A stretch of DNA of 14,972 nt from Helicobacteraceae bacterium (lineage in GTDB: Bacteria; Campylobacterota; Campylobacteria; Campylobacterales; Sulfurimonadaceae): the NCBI GenBank assembly GCA_030596305.1, contig JAUVKK010000003.1, forward strand, positions 1 through 14,972. Direction: 5' to 3'. The notes beneath the pieces were generated by a model that was not told where the DNA came from, did no database searches, and saw only the letters and a list, made by a program, of their open reading frames with translations. The position numbers and the translations under genes are program-made. Below are positions 13,668 to 14,972 of this stretch, piece after piece. Within the stretch, counting starts at the first letter, position 1; every line of letters begins with the position of its first letter.

Positions 13668-14504
13668 ATGAGAAAAATCATATTACTACTAATAACGGCA
13701 GTTTTTTCACTCTCAGCAACATCGTTGGATGATAAAGTAGCCTATTTGGATAATGTTAAAGAGTTGATCATCATGACACAAAAGATGCGTGGTGACACAA
13801 ATGTCTACGTTAAAGGCGGTGAAATTGTTCTCTCTGAGATTGAGGACGATCGTGACAATGTAGCAACATCATTAAGAGACCTGCGTCACAAGTTTAAAAC
13901 AGTCGATATCAAGACGAACGACGAATTCGACAAACTTCACCGTTATATGCAAAGTTTAAATGAAGTAGCGTCAGAACTTGATACTATGACAACATTTAGA
14001 GCCTACAGTCTGTTGATCAATGAGATGTTAAAGATCGGTGTGCAGGTTCAAGAGAACTTTTTTGTTGATGGCAGTGAACGACAGAAAAGAGTCAGTGCTG
14101 TAATGATGAAAGATGTTTTACCTATGACAGAGCACATAGGAAGATTACGTGGACTCGGGGCTGGAATGGCTGCATGTGGTCAGTGTAATAATGATGAGTA
14201 TAGCTACACAAAAGAGTACTTTGTTGATGTTGCTGATACTCTCGATGAATTAGTAGCCGCTATGAAAACGTTAAATGCCTCTTATCCAAACAGCTACCCG
14301 AAGAACTTGGATCAGCAATTAAAAAAATATCAAACTGATGTTAAAAATTATATAGGGATTATTGAGACTAAACTCTCTAATGCTGAACTTGGAGAGATTG
14401 AGAGTATTAAACTTGATGCATATGACTTTTTTAGTCATGGGAGCAGTCTTATCGATCATACGTTGAGCTTTTATGAGATGAATAAAATACTTTTAAACGA
14501 TTAG
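13668..14504 (+). CDS. Secreted stand-alone NIT-like (nitrate/nitrite-sensing) protein, copy 2
   Basis: A 278-residue paralogue of the protein at 12287-13108, alignable without gaps through residue 173. It has a signal peptide (about 1-17, 'FSLSA'), no further membrane helix and no output domain. Conserved landmarks fall at identical positions: Y26-L27-D28, Q38-K39, R41-G42, 'DEFDKL', 'FRAYSLLINEML', R161-G162 and C173. The notable difference is C170: residues 170-173 read C-G-Q-C, a CxxC pair, where copy 1 has R-G-E-C. After this the helices are more diverged but share 'SYP..L...L.KY..DV..Y' and a final 'FF.....LI...LSFYEMN' segment. It has its own promoter and a GGTG ribosome binding site region, and is followed by a hairpin. 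Ligand, partner and the role of the CxxC are unknown. Confidence 0.7.
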   Translation: MRKIILLLITAVFSLSATSLDDKVAYLDNVKELIIMTQKMRGDTNVYVKGGEIVLSEIEDDRDNVATSLRDLRHKFKTVDIKTNDEFDKLHRYMQSLNEVASELDTMTTFRAYSLLINEMLKIGVQVQENFFVDGSERQKRVSAVMMKDVLPMTEHIGRLRGLGAGMAACGQCNNDEYSYTKEYFVDVADTLDELVAAMKTLNASYPNSYPKNLDQQLKKYQTDVKNYIGIIETKLSNAELGEIESIKLDAYDFFSHGSSLIDHTLSFYEMNKILLND

Positions 14505-14514
14505 TCTCTATCCG

Positions 14515-14535
14515 TAAAGGGAAGATCACCCTTTA
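14515..14535. terminator. Hairpin between the NIT-like gene and the convergent MATE gene
   Basis: TAAAGGG (14515-14521) pairs perfectly with CCCTTTA (14529-14535) around the 7-base loop AAGATCA, with a possible extra G-U pair. It begins 11 bases after the NIT-like stop and lies 42 bases beyond the MATE stop in the other direction. No long T-run follows on either strand, so bidirectional termination is likely by position more than by form. Confidence 0.5.
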
Positions 14536-14576
14536 TAAACACACTTATACTTTCGAGAACATGCCAGATAGATCTC

Positions 14577-14972
14577 TCATACCACCATCTTTTGCCATTT
14601 ACGTTGTTTGAAAATAAACCAGAAAATGGCTCCTTTTACAAATGTCTCTATCGTCATTGCAATAAATATCCAAATCAGTTCAAATCCATAATAGTATAAA
14701 AGCAGTGAAGGGATCACTCGAAGCAGCCACAGAGAAGAGACATTGACCTTCAGTGTTGTTTTAGTCGCCCCTGCCCCTCGTAGTGCTCCATTGATGACAA
14801 AGGTCATCGCCAGTGGTACCTGAGAGATACCAACAAGCTGCAGGTAGATCGATGCTGCGTCTATCGTTACCGCATCCTGCGTAAAAAAGCCGATAAAAAA
14901 TGCTGGGAAAAGCGCCAATAAGATACCAAGTAAGCCCATAAAAGTAGCGGCTATTTTAATCGCATACAGTCC
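14577..14972 (-). CDS. MATE-family efflux transporter, C-terminal fragment
   Basis: The reading frame is open to the right edge; 131 codons before the TGA at 14579-14577 are visible and no credible start lies inside the window. Hydrophobic helices alternate with short loops. The region 'LQLVGISQVPLAMTFVINGA' followed by 'LRGAGATKTTLKVN' matches the conserved 'galrGaGdt......n' of the second half of MATE (multidrug and toxin extrusion) transporters. The protein ends in a basic tail 'KQRKWQKMVV'. MATE proteins export cationic drugs or metabolites using H+ or Na+ gradients. The gene converges on the NIT-like cluster and shares no obvious operon with it. Confidence 0.85.
   Translation of the reverse strand, partial: GLYAIKIAATFMGLLGILLALFPAFFIGFFTQDAVTIDAASIYLQLVGISQVPLAMTFVINGALRGAGATKTTLKVNVSSLWLLRVIPSLLLYYYGFELIWIFIAMTIETFVKGAIFWFIFKQRKWQKMVV

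Overview
The window looks like chromosomal DNA from a free-living member of the Campylobacterota (formerly Epsilonproteobacteria). The main evidence is gene order. A RodA gene diverges from a run of pseudouridine synthase, FN3 lipoprotein, long-form trmB, ftsE, ftsX and an EnvC-like M23 protein. From memory this is the arrangement in Helicobacter pylori (around HP0743-HP0750) and Campylobacter jejuni (around Cj1275c-Cj1282). Base composition is moderate rather than strongly AT-rich, and there is a siroheme nitrite/sulfite reductase, a large c-di-GMP protein and V-type ATPase genes. This fits a Sulfurimonas/Sulfuricurvum/Sulfurovum-type organism better than a host-adapted Campylobacter, but the genus is inference.

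Layout. Positions 1-431 (minus strand) hold the start of a V/A-type ATPase operon: a small coiled-coil stalk subunit and the first 42 codons of an AC39-type subunit C. Its perfect TATAAT box is embedded in a 20-bp perfect inverted repeat. At 497-2224 (minus) is a ferredoxin-type nitrite/sulfite reductase with the full siroheme/4Fe-4S cysteine set. Diverging from it at 2432-4678 is a membrane-anchored GGDEF-EAL protein with a periplasmic sensor domain. A tRNA with anticodon CAU (4725-4801, minus) and rodA (4841-5950, minus) follow.

Positions 6016-12029 form one tight plus-strand operon with overlapping or nearly touching genes: RluD-type pseudouridine synthase, FlpA-like FN3 lipoprotein, trmB, ftsE, ftsX and an EnvC-like protein whose LytM domain has lost its zinc ligands. 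The last three form a plausible septal module: the FtsEX ATPase would work through a periplasmic coiled-coil activator on a separate cell-wall amidase. RodA next door also serves wall synthesis.

Positions 12287-14504 form a small accessory cluster with lower GC by eye. Two paralogous secreted proteins resemble the nitrate/nitrite-sensing (NIT) domain but have no membrane anchor and no output domain. Between them is a small secreted protein made almost entirely of four 24-residue MORN_2 repeats. The first NIT gene and the MORN gene look co-transcribed; the second NIT gene has its own promoter, and a 10-bp block is shared by both upstream regions. This is the least explained part of the window and the best candidate for an undescribed system. 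A hairpin separates it from the C-terminal end of a convergent MATE transporter that runs off the right edge. I saw no CRISPR array, insertion sequence, rRNA or prophage feature.
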